Assembly (NCBI RefSeq): GCF_947500325.1
Contig: NZ_CANMRQ010000012.1
Location: 43,465 to 107,464, forward strand
Reading direction: 5' to 3'
Length of the DNA: 64,000 nucleotides
Origin: an uncultured Lacinutrix sp.
GTDB taxonomy: Bacteria > Bacteroidota > Bacteroidia > Flavobacteriales > Flavobacteriaceae
Shown here: positions 17,416 to 26,735 of the stretch, one piece after another
Layout: each line of letters opens with the position of its first letter
Numbering within the stretch: the stretch's first letter is position 1
The notes under the pieces: model-generated
Seen by the model: only the letters and a program-made list of their open reading frames with translations
Told to the model about the DNA's origin: nothing
The model's database searches: none
Position numbers and translations under genes: made by a program

Positions 17416-18744
17416 ATGTTTAATAATTTAAGTGAGAAGTTAGATAAAGCGTTACACGTATTAAAAGGTCATGGAAGCATTACAGAAGTTAATGTTGCCG
17501 AGACTCTAAAAGAGGTACGTCGAGCACTTTTAGATGCCGATGTTAACTTTAAAATTGCTAAGGAATTTACTAATAGAGTAAAAGAAAAAGCACTAGGCGA
17601 AAATGTATTAACAACATTGCAGCCAGGGCAATTAATGGTTAAAATCGTTAAAGATGAGCTAACCGAACTTATGGGTGGCGATGCAGAAGGTTTAAATCTA
17701 TCTGGAGCACCAACAGTAATTTTAATGTCCGGTTTACAAGGTTCTGGTAAAACAACATTCTCTGGTAAATTAGCCAATTTCTTAAAAAGTAAAAAAACAA
17801 AAAAACCTTTACTAGTAGCTTGTGATGTTTATCGTCCTGCTGCAGTAGATCAATTACATGTTGTAGGAGATCAAATTAAGGTTGATGTATATAGTGATAA
17901 AGGTAATAACGATCCCGTAGCAATTGCGCAAGCAGGTATTGCTCACGCAAAAGAAAATGGACATAATGTTGTTATTATTGATACCGCTGGTCGTTTAGCT
18001 GTAGATGAAGCAATGATGACCGAAATCTCTAACATCCATACAGCAATTAAACCACAAGAAACATTATTTGTTGTAGATTCTATGACAGGTCAAGATGCTG
18101 TAAATACAGCAAAAGCATTTAACGATGTTTTAAATTTTGATGGTGTTATTCTTACCAAATTAGATGGTGATACTCGTGGTGGTGCAGCGATTTCTATTAA
18201 ATCTGTAGTTAATAAACCAATTAAGTTTATAGGTACAGGAGAGAAGATGGAAGCAATAGATGTATTCTATCCATCTCGTATGGCAGATCGTATTCTTGGT
18301 ATGGGAGATGTTGTCTCTTTAGTAGAAAGAGCACAAGAACAATTTGATGAAGCAGAAGCAAGAAAATTACAAAAGAAAATAGCTAAGAACCAATTCGGAT
18401 TTGATGATTTCTTAAAACAGATTCAGCAAATTAAGAAAATGGGTAATATGAAAGATCTTGTTGGTATGATTCCTGGAGCAGGAAAAATGATGAAAGATGT
18501 TGATATAGATGATGATGCTTTTAAACATATTGAAGCTATTATCCATTCTATGACCATTAAAGAAAGAACAAATCCAGCTATTATAAATGCTAGTCGTAAA
18601 AAACGTATAGGAAAAGGATCGGGAACATCGGTAACTCAAGTTAATCAGTTATTAAAGCAGTTTGACCAAATGAGTAAAATGATGAAGATGATGCAAGGCG
18701 GAAAAGGAAAAGCTATGATGCAAGCAATGAAAAACATGAGGTAA
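17416..18744 (+). CDS. ffh: Signal recognition particle protein Ffh
   Basis: This GTPase binds 4.5S RNA and signal peptides and delivers ribosomes to FtsY at the inner membrane. At 442 residues it has the N domain, then the G domain with P-loop SGLQGSGKTTFSGKLA (about 98-113), DVYRPAA, DTAGRL, and TKLDGDTRGGAA. The C-terminal M domain is rich in methionine (MSKMMKMMQGG) with the RNA-binding RIGKGSG segment. The stop codon lies inside its terminator stem. It is followed by folD 50 bp downstream. Confidence 0.97.
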   Translation: MFNNLSEKLDKALHVLKGHGSITEVNVAETLKEVRRALLDADVNFKIAKEFTNRVKEKALGENVLTTLQPGQLMVKIVKDELTELMGGDAEGLNLSGAPTVILMSGLQGSGKTTFSGKLANFLKSKKTKKPLLVACDVYRPAAVDQLHVVGDQIKVDVYSDKGNNDPVAIAQAGIAHAKENGHNVVIIDTAGRLAVDEAMMTEISNIHTAIKPQETLFVVDSMTGQDAVNTAKAFNDVLNFDGVILTKLDGDTRGGAAISIKSVVNKPIKFIGTGEKMEAIDVFYPSRMADRILGMGDVVSLVERAQEQFDEAEARKLQKKIAKNQFGFDDFLKQIQQIKKMGNMKDLVGMIPGAGKMMKDVDIDDDAFKHIEAIIHSMTIKERTNPAIINASRKKRIGKGSGTSVTQVNQLLKQFDQMSKMMKMMQGGKGKAMMQAMKNMR

Positions 18745-18760
18745 TACCTCGTGTTTTTTT
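18734..18760 (+). terminator. Terminator overlapping the ffh stop codon
   Basis: ACATGAGGT (18734-18742) pairs with ACCTCGTGT (18746-18754), with one T-G wobble, followed by T7. The TAA stop at 18742-18744 lies in the top of the stem and the loop. Confidence 0.75.
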
Positions 18761-18794
18761 ATTTATAATAATAACTACTACAACCAACAATATA

Positions 18795-19676
18795 ATGACA
18801 ATTTTAGACGGAAAAAAAGTAAGCAATGATATTAAAGATGAAATTGCCGAAGAAGTAAAAAAAATGAAAGCTAATGGAGAAAAAGTTCCCCATTTAGCAG
18901 CCGTTATTGTTGGAAACGATGGTGCAAGTTTAACTTATGTTGGAAGTAAAGTTCGTGCTTGTGAACGTATTGGTTTCGAATCTACAATGGTTCGTTTATC
19001 TAACACTACAAGTGAAATTGAATTATTAGATAAGATTGAAGAATTAAATACTAATGATGATATTGACGGTTTCATTATTCAATTACCGTTACCGCCACAA
19101 ATTGATACACAAAAAGTATTAATGGCCGTACATCCAGATAAAGATGTAGATGGTTTTCATCCTACTAATTTTGGTAAAATGGCATTAGATATGTCTACAT
19201 TTATTCCTGCAACTCCTTTTGGGATATTAGAATTGCTAGATAGATATAGTGTAGATACAAAAGGAAAACATACAGTCGTTATAGGCCGTTCTCATATTGT
19301 AGGTAGACCAATGAGTATTTTAATGGGACGTAAAGGGTTTCCTGGAAATTCTACAGTAACATTAACGCATAGTCATACTAAAAATATTACACAAATCATT
19401 TCTCAGGCAGATATTATTATATCGGCATTAGGAGTGCCTAATTTCTTAAAGGCAGAAATGGTAAAAGATGATGCAGTAATAATTGATGTAGGTATTACTC
19501 GTGTTCCAGATGAGACACACCCAAAAGGTTATGTTATTACTGGCGATGTTGACTTTGAAAATGTGAGTAAAAAAGCAAGTTTTATTACTCCAGTTCCTGG
19601 TGGCGTTGGTCCAATGACAATTGCAATGTTATTAAAAAACACGTTATTAGCTAGAGAACGTCATAGATTGTCATAA
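18795..19676 (+). CDS. folD: Bifunctional methylenetetrahydrofolate dehydrogenase / cyclohydrolase
   Basis: FolD oxidises 5,10-methylene-THF and hydrolyses the product to 10-formyl-THF for purine and fMet synthesis. The 293-residue protein has the catalytic region LTYVGSKVRACERIGF with the conserved Tyr and Lys, the FIIQLPLPPQ segment, and DKDVDGFHPTNFGKM. The NADP-binding region VVIGRSHIVGRPM is followed by the closing TPVPGGVGPMTIAMLLKNT. It lies 50 bp after ffh and 27 bp before the ATG of a membrane protein gene. Confidence 0.97.
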   Translation: MTILDGKKVSNDIKDEIAEEVKKMKANGEKVPHLAAVIVGNDGASLTYVGSKVRACERIGFESTMVRLSNTTSEIELLDKIEELNTNDDIDGFIIQLPLPPQIDTQKVLMAVHPDKDVDGFHPTNFGKMALDMSTFIPATPFGILELLDRYSVDTKGKHTVVIGRSHIVGRPMSILMGRKGFPGNSTVTLTHSHTKNITQIISQADIIISALGVPNFLKAEMVKDDAVIIDVGITRVPDETHPKGYVITGDVDFENVSKKASFITPVPGGVGPMTIAMLLKNTLLARERHRLS

Positions 19677-19703
19677 TATACATATTTGTATATTGCTACA
19701 TTA

Positions 19704-20417
19704 ATGATTGCATTACTTTATAAAATAAAACCTGTTTCTATTGGAAGCTTAGAGCATATTATACCAATAGTATTAGCATTTATTCTTGGGAGTCTTTTAA
19801 TTCGTTTTTCAAAAAAAAGACTTAATACAAAACACCAAGAGTTACTATTTCATGCATTAGGTATTTTTGTTTCGTTAACAGTTTTTTTATATCACCTTAA
19901 TCTTATTATAAAAGGCAATTATAGTTTAATAACAGACTTACCATTATTTCTTTGCAGTTTTATAGCGCTTTTTATTTTTGTGTTTACACACTATAAAAAA
20001 TACTGGATGTATGAGATTTTGTTGTTTTGGATTATTGCTGGAACCTCTCAAGGCGTTATTACTCCAGATATACCAGAAGGTTTTCCTGTCTTAGATTATT
20101 TTCGTTATTGGATTGTGCATTTAGGATTATTAATTATAATATTTTATGCAACTTTTGTATTTAAAATGCAACCAACAATAAAGAGTCTCTTTAAATCATT
20201 TCTAGCAATTCATATTTATATGCTTATAGTTTTTGGTATAAATTACTTGCTGGGTTCAAATTACTCTTATTTAAATAGTAAACCATTATCTGCATCTGTT
20301 TTAGATTATTTAGGAGACTGGCCTAATTATATTTTCGTTGTTGAGGCTTTTCTTATTCCTTATTTTCTAATTATTTATTTGCCATTTTATATTTCAAGAA
20401 AACTACAGTTAAAATAA
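19704..20417 (+). CDS. Integral membrane protein, TIGR02206/YwaF-like
   Basis: This hydrophobic protein of about 237 residues has six or seven predicted membrane helices (for example IIPIVLAFILGSLLI, LFHALGIFVSLTVFLY, LPLFLCSFIALFIFVF, LLIIIFYATFVF). The ATG at 19704 is preferred over an in-frame TTG at 19686, which lies only 9 bp after the folD stop. Family resemblance is to TIGR02206 (YwaF) proteins, judged from the PLFLCSF segment after the second or third helix and the Trp-rich loops. The function is unknown. It is possibly cotranscribed with folD. Confidence 0.6.
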   Translation: MIALLYKIKPVSIGSLEHIIPIVLAFILGSLLIRFSKKRLNTKHQELLFHALGIFVSLTVFLYHLNLIIKGNYSLITDLPLFLCSFIALFIFVFTHYKKYWMYEILLFWIIAGTSQGVITPDIPEGFPVLDYFRYWIVHLGLLIIIFYATFVFKMQPTIKSLFKSFLAIHIYMLIVFGINYLLGSNYSYLNSKPLSASVLDYLGDWPNYIFVVEAFLIPYFLIIYLPFYISRKLQLK

Positions 20418-20540
20418 AAACTATTGATGATAATACATTTTACACATTGATGTATGTAGTTTTAATTTTTTCTTTTATTATTTGTTCTTTATAAAGTCAT
20501 GTTTTAATAATATAAAACGTTATTGTAGTTTCGTTTTTAT

Positions 20541-20984
20541 TTATAAATCTTTTGCAAAACATAAACTGTCTGGAATATCTTTTAATATACCGTATTTCTC
20601 TATAGGATTATAATTATTTCTTTGATAGAGTTTACTAGCTTCAGGTTGTTTTGACCCCATAAAGAGTACGCATCTAGAATAGCCTAATTCTTTAGACCAG
20701 TTTTCTAATTCAGATAAAATTTTTTCTCCAACTCTTTGACCTCTTGCTTCTGGTGATACATACATTCGTTTAATCTCCATAGCATTAAAATCGTATTCAG
20801 AGATTGCTCCGCAACCAATTGCTTTATCTTTTTTTAATACTATAACAACATAATTTAAATTGGAGATGTCATTGAATTGAGATAAAGGATGAGTTTTTCC
20901 GTCTCTACTTGCCAAGTCTAAATTTAGTGATTGTACCAGTCTTTTAAATTCTGGGTTTTGAGAATTTGTTCTTATTATTTCCAT
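20541..20984 (-). CDS. GNAT family N-acetyltransferase
   Basis: This 147-residue cytoplasmic enzyme has the GNAT core: strand AIGCGAISEYD, then EIKRMYVSPEARGQRVGEKI, where RGQRVG is the acetyl-CoA pyrophosphate loop, and RCVLFMGSKQPEASKLYQR with the Tyr expected near the active site. The acceptor is unknown. It is the left-most gene of the minus-strand run ending at 28380 and is separated from the ACT-domain gene by 127 bp with no clear copy of the array repeat. Confidence 0.85.
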   Translation of the reverse strand: MEIIRTNSQNPEFKRLVQSLNLDLASRDGKTHPLSQFNDISNLNYVVIVLKKDKAIGCGAISEYDFNAMEIKRMYVSPEARGQRVGEKILSELENWSKELGYSRCVLFMGSKQPEASKLYQRNNYNPIEKYGILKDIPDSLCFAKDL

Positions 20985-21111
20985 TATGTTTTAGTATGAA
21001 TTAAATATTCGTAAAGAGACATGATATGCATAGGTTATAGGGTTATACTAAATTAATTCCTAATCTTTTGGTTAAACACTTATTAGCTATCTTCTATACA
21101 CTACGTGTCTA

Positions 21112-21510
21112 TTATTGGTTTTCAGATAATTTCATCAAAACTTTAATTGCTTTCTCCGAGTCTTTCTTATTGACAAAGATATGGTCGTGATAATATCCAG
21201 CAATTACATTGCAACTAATATTGTTTTTAGCTAACTCTGTTGAAAATATAGCAGTTAAACCTACTGCCTCTAGGGATGAGTGAATCATAAGAGTAATCCA
21301 AGATGCAATGTATTCATAGCTCAAATTTAGCTCGTCTGCTTTTTGTCTTTCAATAACAATAGTAGTGCCTTCTATTTCTTGGAATTCACAAACTGTATCA
21401 TTTCGGCTAATTGCATTTAAATTCTTTACGGTAGTAAATACGTATTCTCCTATATTCAGTTTTGGAGTCATTCCTTTTAATAATTCAGAGATATTTGTTT
21501 CTCCAGGCAT
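21112..21510 (-). CDS. ACT-domain protein
   Basis: This 132-residue protein resembles the two-part ACT_3/ACT_7 family. An N-terminal half ([13 protein letters not shown]) is followed by an ACT-like half with [20 protein letters not shown] and [21 protein letters not shown] domains usually bind amino acids, but the ligand and partner are not known. Upstream on its strand, only 35 bp separate it from the frameshifted esterase; that gap holds one end of the array repeat. There is no signal peptide, so it is cytoplasmic. Confidence 0.75.
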   Translation of the reverse strand: MPGETNISELLKGMTPKLNIGEYVFTTVKNLNAISRNDTVCEFQEIEGTTIVIERQKADELNLSYEYIASWITLMIHSSLEAVGLTAIFSTELAKNNISCNVIAGYYHDHIFVNKKDSEKAIKVLMKLSENQ

Positions 21511-21520
21511 TTAATTTCTG

Positions 21521-21540
21521 TTTTATATACATTGTTAGTA
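21521..21540. repeat. Truncated copy of the array repeat (right end only)
   Basis: TTATATACATTGTTAGTAAA matches the right-end motif TTATACAyGkTGTTAGCAA of the longer copies. The rest of the repeat is absent in this 35-bp gap. Confidence 0.5.
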
Positions 21541-21545
21541 AATGT

Positions 21546-22683
21546 TTATTCTAATGATCTTAACATTTCTGTTTTTTGTTCTTGAGAATATAACTTTGAT
21601 TTTTTAAGACTAGTTTTAAAATCTATAATGGTTTTTTGTATATCAATATTCAATTTTTTTTTAGCCTTTATAATATTAAGATAAGCTTGACTAAAATTAG
21701 GGTAATAGTCTAATAAGATGTTCCAGGCTTCAATTGATTTTGCATATTCTTGTTTATTATAAAAAGCATTTGCTATTCCATTTATCGCGCCTAATGATAA
21801 CGAAATATTATCTCCATAGTGATTTTTTACTTCTTGTTTGAAGTTTTCAACTTTATTAAATTCAGATTTATTGAAATAAAGTACATTTTGTTGTTTTGCC
21901 CAAAACTCATAAATATCATATAAGTTATCAGCAATAGTTAATCCTGGAACAGCATTATGATATGCTTCTGGTATAAATTTACCTTTTGAATTTATTTTTT
22001 GAGTTTTGAGTTTTTCAAATGCAATTTCGGTAGGTTTAATTTCACCAAAATTACTTTTACCTAAGCTATATCTAAAATATTTATGATGTTTAATATCCAT
22101 ATTGGGAAAATTGTTTAATTTTTCCAATATGGATATTTCCGTCAATAAAAAATGGATCCAAAGCTATTACAGCAGTTACATCATTTATATGATTAACAAA
22201 TAGGTTTGCAGAAAAGAAAGCGTATCTCGAGTGCCCTATAAAAAGCCTGAATGTATTGGCTTTTAATTCTCGCTCTGCATATGGAATTAACTCCTTAAAC
22301 AAAAAATCTATATTTTGATTTATTAGACCTTTATCATTATTTTCTTTATGCGATGTTTCTAAATAGCGTTTATTTCTTTTTGAATCGATGCTTATAATTA
22401 TAGATGAAGGTATTTGAGTTGTTGCTGTTAAATAATCAATAGTATTAATAATATGCCCATTAATATTTTTATTTTGTCTATCAAAAACTATGGTTAACGG
22501 AAATGTGTTGTTAATATCTTCTTGCCATTCTTTTGGAAGATATATGCTTATTGGTTTAGCATATGACAAACTGTTAGACATAAATATAGTGTCATTTACT
22601 TTAGTATATGCTTGAAGGTTTTGAGAGTAAATACTTGTAGAGGAGAAAATTAATATAAGTATTAATAGTAATAGTTTTTTCAT
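21546..22683 (-). pseudogene. Frameshifted secreted esterase (PF00756-like) with TPR-type C-terminus
   Basis: Two overlapping frames together make one secreted alpha/beta-hydrolase. The first (22683-22090) has a signal peptide (MKKLLLLILILIFSSTSIYS), strands PISIYLPKEW and FPLTIVFD, and the nucleophile elbow LFIGHSRYAFFSANLF. It then reads through DPFFIDGN and soon stops. The second (22145-21546) carries the continuation SILEKLNNFPNMDIKHHKYF, the likely catalytic-His region AYHNAVPG and TPR-like helices (FYNKQEYAKSIEAWNILLDY). A one-base shift near 22130-22140 would rejoin them. The break lies inside a long quasi-palindrome. It may be a true pseudogene, programmed slippage or a sequencing error. 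Confidence 0.75.
22092..22137. repeat. Quasi-palindrome at the frameshift
   Basis: Arms 22092-22112 and 22117-22137 are reverse complements over 21 bp with a single mismatch and a 4-nt loop (GTTT). The feature is inside coding sequence and spans the frame change of the esterase gene. Confidence 0.85.
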
Positions 22684-22696
22684 TCAATTGTATTAT

Positions 22697-22830
22697 TTGC
22701 TAAAGTACTTGTGTATGTTTGGTTACATGTTTTATCAACTAAATTAGCAAATACAAAACGAATAGAAAAACAGCAAGTATTTATGTAAGTAGGCGAGTAC
22801 TAATAGTAAATTATACACGGTGTTAACCAA
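22697..22830. repeat. Array repeat copy between GH3 and esterase genes
   Basis: The plus strand begins TTTGCTAAAGTACTTGTGTA, has the core CAACTAAATTAGCAAAT, and ends AATTATACACGGTGTTAAC. The outer ends are imperfectly complementary. It fits between the start codon at 22683 and the stop at 22845 with 13-14 bp to spare on each side. Confidence 0.7.
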
Positions 22831-22844
22831 AGTGATTTTTCTAT

Positions 22845-23942
22845 TTATTTAATCAGGCCTAAATATAATTTTAAACGAATAATTTTCTTTACTGATTGAT
22901 AAACCTGTTTTTTATAAATAGAATCATTTTTCATTTCATTTATAATTGAATTTATGGTTTTAGTTTCATCAATTGGCATTAATAACATATCGTTACCAGC
23001 TTTTGAAGCAAGTAATGGTGCATTGTCAATTATTGTAACGGCTTTCATTATATTTAAGGCATCAGTAATTACAAGTCCTTTAAAACCTAACTCATCTTTT
23101 AACAAACCTGTAACTATGTTTCTTGAACAACTTGCAGGAAGTCCATTAGTATTGTATTTTGGGTTATTGATTATTGTAATATGAGCCATCATTATAGAAA
23201 GAACACCAGCTTCTATGAGTGGTGGATAGACATCTAACTCTTGTAATTGTCCGTCTATGTATACCGATTTCTTATGAGTATCACCTTTAACTAAACCATG
23301 ACCAGGGAAATGTTTTGCAGTTGCTATTATGCCTTGTTCTTGAGTTGTTTTAATAAACTGTTTACTTAATTCAATCACTTTTTCTTTATCGTTCCCAAAG
23401 CTCCTATTTTTAATAGCTTCATTCTCTGGGCTAATATCGGTAACAGGTGCAAAATTTTGGCGAAAACCAATTTCGAGTAAATTATGATTGATAATTCTAG
23501 CAATAGAATCAGATTGATTAATCGTTTTAATATCTATTGTATTTATAAGTGGATTAGTTCCTTTAAGTCTACCGTTGAAAAGACTTGGTTCTGCATCGAT
23601 TGAATATAATAACGGTAAATGCTTCTTAGATTCATTTATTAAATTAATGTTGTTAATTAATTTTTTGTGACTTTCTTTTGAACCTTTCAGGAAGACAATT
23701 CCTCCAATTTTATTTTCTGTAACTAATTTTAAAATCGTTTTATCAGGTTTACCTAGTTCACCTGCTGAAGTTACAATCATTTGAGCAACTCTAGAGGTGT
23801 CATTTAGTGCATGGAAAATTTCGTCAACTCTATGTTCTATTGTTGAATCATAATTATAAAAACTTTGTAATTTATTTGATTGCCCGTTTACAAAACAAAA
23901 AGTAATTAGTGTAAAAGATAATGCAACTATTGTTTTTATCAT
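22845..23942 (-). CDS. Secreted glycoside hydrolase family 3 (NagZ-like)
   Basis: This 365-residue protein has a signal peptide ending FVNGQ. Family 3 features include KIGGIVFLKGS, the substrate loop ATAKHFPGHGLVKGDTHKKS with the catalytic His/Asp area, MMAHITIINNPKYN, and the nucleophile region GFKGLVITDALNIMKAV with Asp. The closest activity is beta-N-acetylglucosaminidase of cell-wall or chitin fragments, but here it would act outside the cytoplasm. It lacks the C-terminal beta-lactamase-like domain found fused to some flavobacterial homologues. Array repeats flank it on both sides. Confidence 0.85.
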   Translation of the reverse strand: MIKTIVALSFTLITFCFVNGQSNKLQSFYNYDSTIEHRVDEIFHALNDTSRVAQMIVTSAGELGKPDKTILKLVTENKIGGIVFLKGSKESHKKLINNINLINESKKHLPLLYSIDAEPSLFNGRLKGTNPLINTIDIKTINQSDSIARIINHNLLEIGFRQNFAPVTDISPENEAIKNRSFGNDKEKVIELSKQFIKTTQEQGIIATAKHFPGHGLVKGDTHKKSVYIDGQLQELDVYPPLIEAGVLSIMMAHITIINNPKYNTNGLPASCSRNIVTGLLKDELGFKGLVITDALNIMKAVTIIDNAPLLASKAGNDMLLMPIDETKTINSIINEMKNDSIYKKQVYQSVKKIIRLKLYLGLIK

Positions 23943-23968
23943 ATAGATGTAGAATTGATTTTAGTTAT

Positions 23969-24081
23969 GGTTAACGTGTTTCTGTATGATTAGTGAGTGT
24001 TTAAGCACCTAATTTAGCAAATAAAAATCATTTTCGTTAGTAAGCTGGAATTAGCCATTAATTATACATGTTGTTAGCAAC
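23969..24081. repeat. Array repeat copy between GH3 gene and carboxypeptidase-regulatory-domain gene
   Basis: The plus strand begins GGTTAACGTGTTTCTGTATG, has the core CACCTAATTTAGCAAAT, and ends AATTATACATGTTGTTAGCAAC. It has the same orientation and order of motifs as the copies at 22697 and 27138. Confidence 0.7.
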
Positions 24082-24102
24082 TGCTTTTTTGTACAGCTTG
24101 TG

Positions 24103-25995
24103 TCAAAATCTAAAAGCAATACCTGCATTTATGCTAATTGTATTTTCAAATAAACTTTCTTGGTTGGTTTCTATGGATAAGTTTTCTTGTCCATTTTCAA
24201 GAAATATTTTTCTTGGAAACAGTCCAGCTTCTCCTTTTTCACGAAACACTAGTCCATTTTTTTGATTCAAATGTAGATTATATGACGTAGAAATTAAAAA
24301 GCTTACATGTTTGCTGCTTTCTATAGACAAAACTAGACCTGGTTTTACCCGAAGCCCTCTTTGAGAAAGAAATACACTTACCTTTTCGCTGTTGATTTCT
24401 TTTCCATCAATTTCTATATCTTCTTCAAGATTATACTGTTTAAGATAATAACCTAGTTCATGATATCCAAAATGAAGTCTTGGTGAAATATTTATAGGCC
24501 TTCCATTAGGGTTTAAATTAAACTTGCCTGCAATAACAAAATCATTACTGTTAATTCCTGTTCTAGAAATTTTACTCTCGTTAGCATACCCAATCAAAAA
24601 ATTTGGTGTAACAGCATAAAAAATAGATGTAGAAAAACTAACCGAACCTTTGTTTATTGCATTATTATTTTGTTGAATATTAATAACTGAATTGTTATAG
24701 TTTATGGTATTGGATGCTGTGTTCAAAGCTGTCCAAGTCAGCCCAATCTCAAATGTCATTCTTTTAACAAAATCTGGAATATTATCAGACTGTTTATTTA
24801 CTTTAGTGTAATCAACAGATTTAAATAAAGATTCTGAAATTTCATTAGGTGTAATTATGGTATAATTATTCCAGAAGTCTGGATTGTATTCTTTTGTTTT
24901 GTCCAACAGAATTTCAGAAAACTGAAGTCTTTCTAGGTATGGAATTTTTGTATTGCTAGGTGTAATGTCTGTTGTTACATACTCGCTGGTTAAGTTAAGA
25001 ATTTTCCCTTGCTTTTTAAAGGCTGTTCTGTAATAAGAATTCATAAACCTCCATCGTTTATCTTCACCTTGCTCGTAAGTTACTGTAAAATTGAAAAATT
25101 CTCGATTACCCAAATTGCCATAATCAGAGTTTAATTTAATATCTGCTTTTACTATCGCAAATGTTTCTTCTTGGATATATACGTATGCAGAGTTTTTGTT
25201 CTTTTTTTCAACAAGAACCTTATAAATATCTTTTTCATTCTGTCTTAATGTATCGATTATTCTATATTTATAACCTTTTGTATTTGACAGAAAAGCTTCT
25301 CTTCTAGCTACGATATCAAATCTATGTATGTGGTGGCTCCCAGCATAAATTCTAAAATTTAGAGAATCTAGCTCTTCACTTTCATATTTGCGCAATTCTA
25401 CTAGTTTTACATCTCCTGACCTGTTTCTTTTAATATAACCCTTTTTAATTGCATCTATTACAGCTTCGTTTATATAGATTGGTTTTTTTTCATTTTCCCA
25501 AGTAGTGGTTTCTCTAAAAAAACCCGTGTGTCTCTCATCAGCTATTGGGTAGTTGTTTGGAATTGCATTTATTGCTTTTTCTATAAGTTCTTTTGCGTAA
25601 TCTTTTGAAACAATAACAACTTCATTTAGCTGAGTAACATCTTCAGTCAAGGTTATTGCTTGATGTTCATTATTTAAAGTTATTTTTTCTGTTTTATACC
25701 CTAATGAAGAAATAATTAGAAGTTTGTTCTTATTCTTAATATGCACGACTAATTTAAACTCACCAATATCGTTAGAAATCGTTCCTATATTGGTGTTTTC
25801 TAGACGAATGTGGGCAAATGGTATTGGTTCGTTATTTGAGTCGACAATTTTTCCAGAAATAATGGACTGCGCTAGAATACATTGGAATGAAAAAAGAAAA
25901 AATAAAGTTGATAAAATAACCTTGTTACTATGAGTTGAAATTAGCTTATTTAAAATTTCTGACGTGATAAATTCTGATAATAATATCTTTCTCAT
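24103..25995 (-). CDS. Secreted protein with carboxypeptidase-D regulatory-like domain and beta-rich C-terminus
   Basis: This 630-residue protein has a hydrophobic signal near residues 25-43 (VILSTLFFLFSFQCILAQ) after an unusually long N-terminal stretch of about 24 residues, with no better internal ATG. Residues about 44-125 form a CarboxypepD_reg-like beta-sandwich (SGKIVDSNNEPIPFAHIRLE, GTISNDIGEFKL). The middle, starting ELIEKAINAIPNNYP, resembles flavobacterial carboxypeptidase-like regulatory proteins. The last 200 residues alternate in a way suggestive of an outer-membrane barrel and end AFRF with a terminal Phe. The function is unknown. It is flanked by array repeats. Confidence 0.65.
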   Translation of the reverse strand: MRKILLSEFITSEILNKLISTHSNKVILSTLFFLFSFQCILAQSIISGKIVDSNNEPIPFAHIRLENTNIGTISNDIGEFKLVVHIKNKNKLLIISSLGYKTEKITLNNEHQAITLTEDVTQLNEVVIVSKDYAKELIEKAINAIPNNYPIADERHTGFFRETTTWENEKKPIYINEAVIDAIKKGYIKRNRSGDVKLVELRKYESEELDSLNFRIYAGSHHIHRFDIVARREAFLSNTKGYKYRIIDTLRQNEKDIYKVLVEKKNKNSAYVYIQEETFAIVKADIKLNSDYGNLGNREFFNFTVTYEQGEDKRWRFMNSYYRTAFKKQGKILNLTSEYVTTDITPSNTKIPYLERLQFSEILLDKTKEYNPDFWNNYTIITPNEISESLFKSVDYTKVNKQSDNIPDFVKRMTFEIGLTWTALNTASNTINYNNSVINIQQNNNAINKGSVSFSTSIFYAVTPNFLIGYANESKISRTGINSNDFVIAGKFNLNPNGRPINISPRLHFGYHELGYYLKQYNLEEDIEIDGKEINSEKVSVFLSQRGLRVKPGLVLSIESSKHVSFLISTSYNLHLNQKNGLVFREKGEAGLFPRKIFLENGQENLSIETNQESLFENTISINAGIAFRF

Positions 25996-26064
25996 AGAAT
26001 TTTGTTTTTACAGTTCAAAATATAAGAAGTTTATTAATCAAGAATTATTCCGTTTTTCTTTAAT

Positions 26065-26132
26065 TGTTGCTAACGTCTCGCGGGTATATTGCGTTTACTT
26101 ACTGAAGAGTGTATATACAGACTGTTGTAAAT
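26065..26132. repeat. Short array repeat copy, central core deleted
   Basis: The plus strand begins TTGTTGCTAACGTCTCGCGG and ends TATACAGACTGTTGTAAAT. Both end motifs are present but the CTAATTTAG core is missing, giving a copy of about 70 bp. Confidence 0.55.
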
Positions 26133-26138
26133 TAAGCT

Positions 26139-26489
26139 TTATTCAATTGCTGATTCCAATTTTAGAAAACTGATATCAATCACTTTAGTTTTATCTTCCG
26201 ATAATTTTAGCGCGATTTCATAATTTTCATATTCTGGTGATTTCGTGAATATAATTGCATTTACAGGATGATGATAATATTGGTAATTAAATCCCGCATT
26301 TTTTTCAGTTAATCCTATTTTTATATTCATAGCCTCATTCCATTCCACATAAGGGTAAAGAGTAGAGGACAAAGGGCTTCTGTTAGCAGATTTATGCCAT
26401 TGCTTAAATTCAAATTTAGAATCCTGATTTTGATTGCAACTAATAGTTAAAAAACTAATAGTTAGAAATAAAGCAATTATTTTTTTCAT
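26139..26489 (-). CDS. Small lipoprotein, unknown function
   Basis: This 116-residue protein starts MKKIIALFLTISFLTISC, a lipoprotein signal with Cys at position 18. The mature part (about 98 residues) is mixed, with WNEAMNIKIGLTEKNAG and NYEIALKLSEDKTKVIDIS. It matches no family I recognise. It sits as a single gene between two array repeats, with its stop only 6 bp from the repeat at 26065-26132. Confidence 0.65.
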   Translation of the reverse strand: MKKIIALFLTISFLTISCNQNQDSKFEFKQWHKSANRSPLSSTLYPYVEWNEAMNIKIGLTEKNAGFNYQYYHHPVNAIIFTKSPEYENYEIALKLSEDKTKVIDISFLKLESAIE

Positions 26490-26530
26490 TCAGCATTATT
26501 TTAATAACATTAGAGTAATTATTTCTTGCA

Positions 26531-26670
26531 TTGTTTACAAAGGTTCGTATAACTGTTCGTAACGGGTTTTAAATTATGGTTTTACAGTTAAGCACTGTCT
26601 TTAGCAATTATGAATGGATTAGGACGTAGTCGAATCTGTCGTAATAGTGGTTATACATTGTTGTAAGCCG
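26531..26670. repeat. Array repeat copy between small lipoprotein and membrane protein genes
   Basis: The plus strand begins TTGTTTACAAAGGTTCGTAT, contains GTTAAGCACTGTCTTTAGCAA at the core position and ends GGTTATACATTGTTGTAAGC. It is more divergent than the copies at 22697, 23969 and 27138, but has the same order and orientation. Confidence 0.6.
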
Positions 26671-26735
26671 TTATTTTTTCAGCAATGTATTTTTCAATCA
26701 GTTCTTTATCCGTTTTGTTTTTTAAAATCAATAAT

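Noticed and set aside
20985..21111. Array repeat copy between GNAT and ACT-domain genes
   Set aside because: CTAAATTA and TATACACTACGTG fragments are present but in the wrong layout; the match is too weak to count as a copy.
24103..25995. SusC-type TonB receptor
   Set aside because: It starts with a carboxypeptidase-regulatory-like domain but lacks a plug domain with the typical glycine-rich phrases and is too short.
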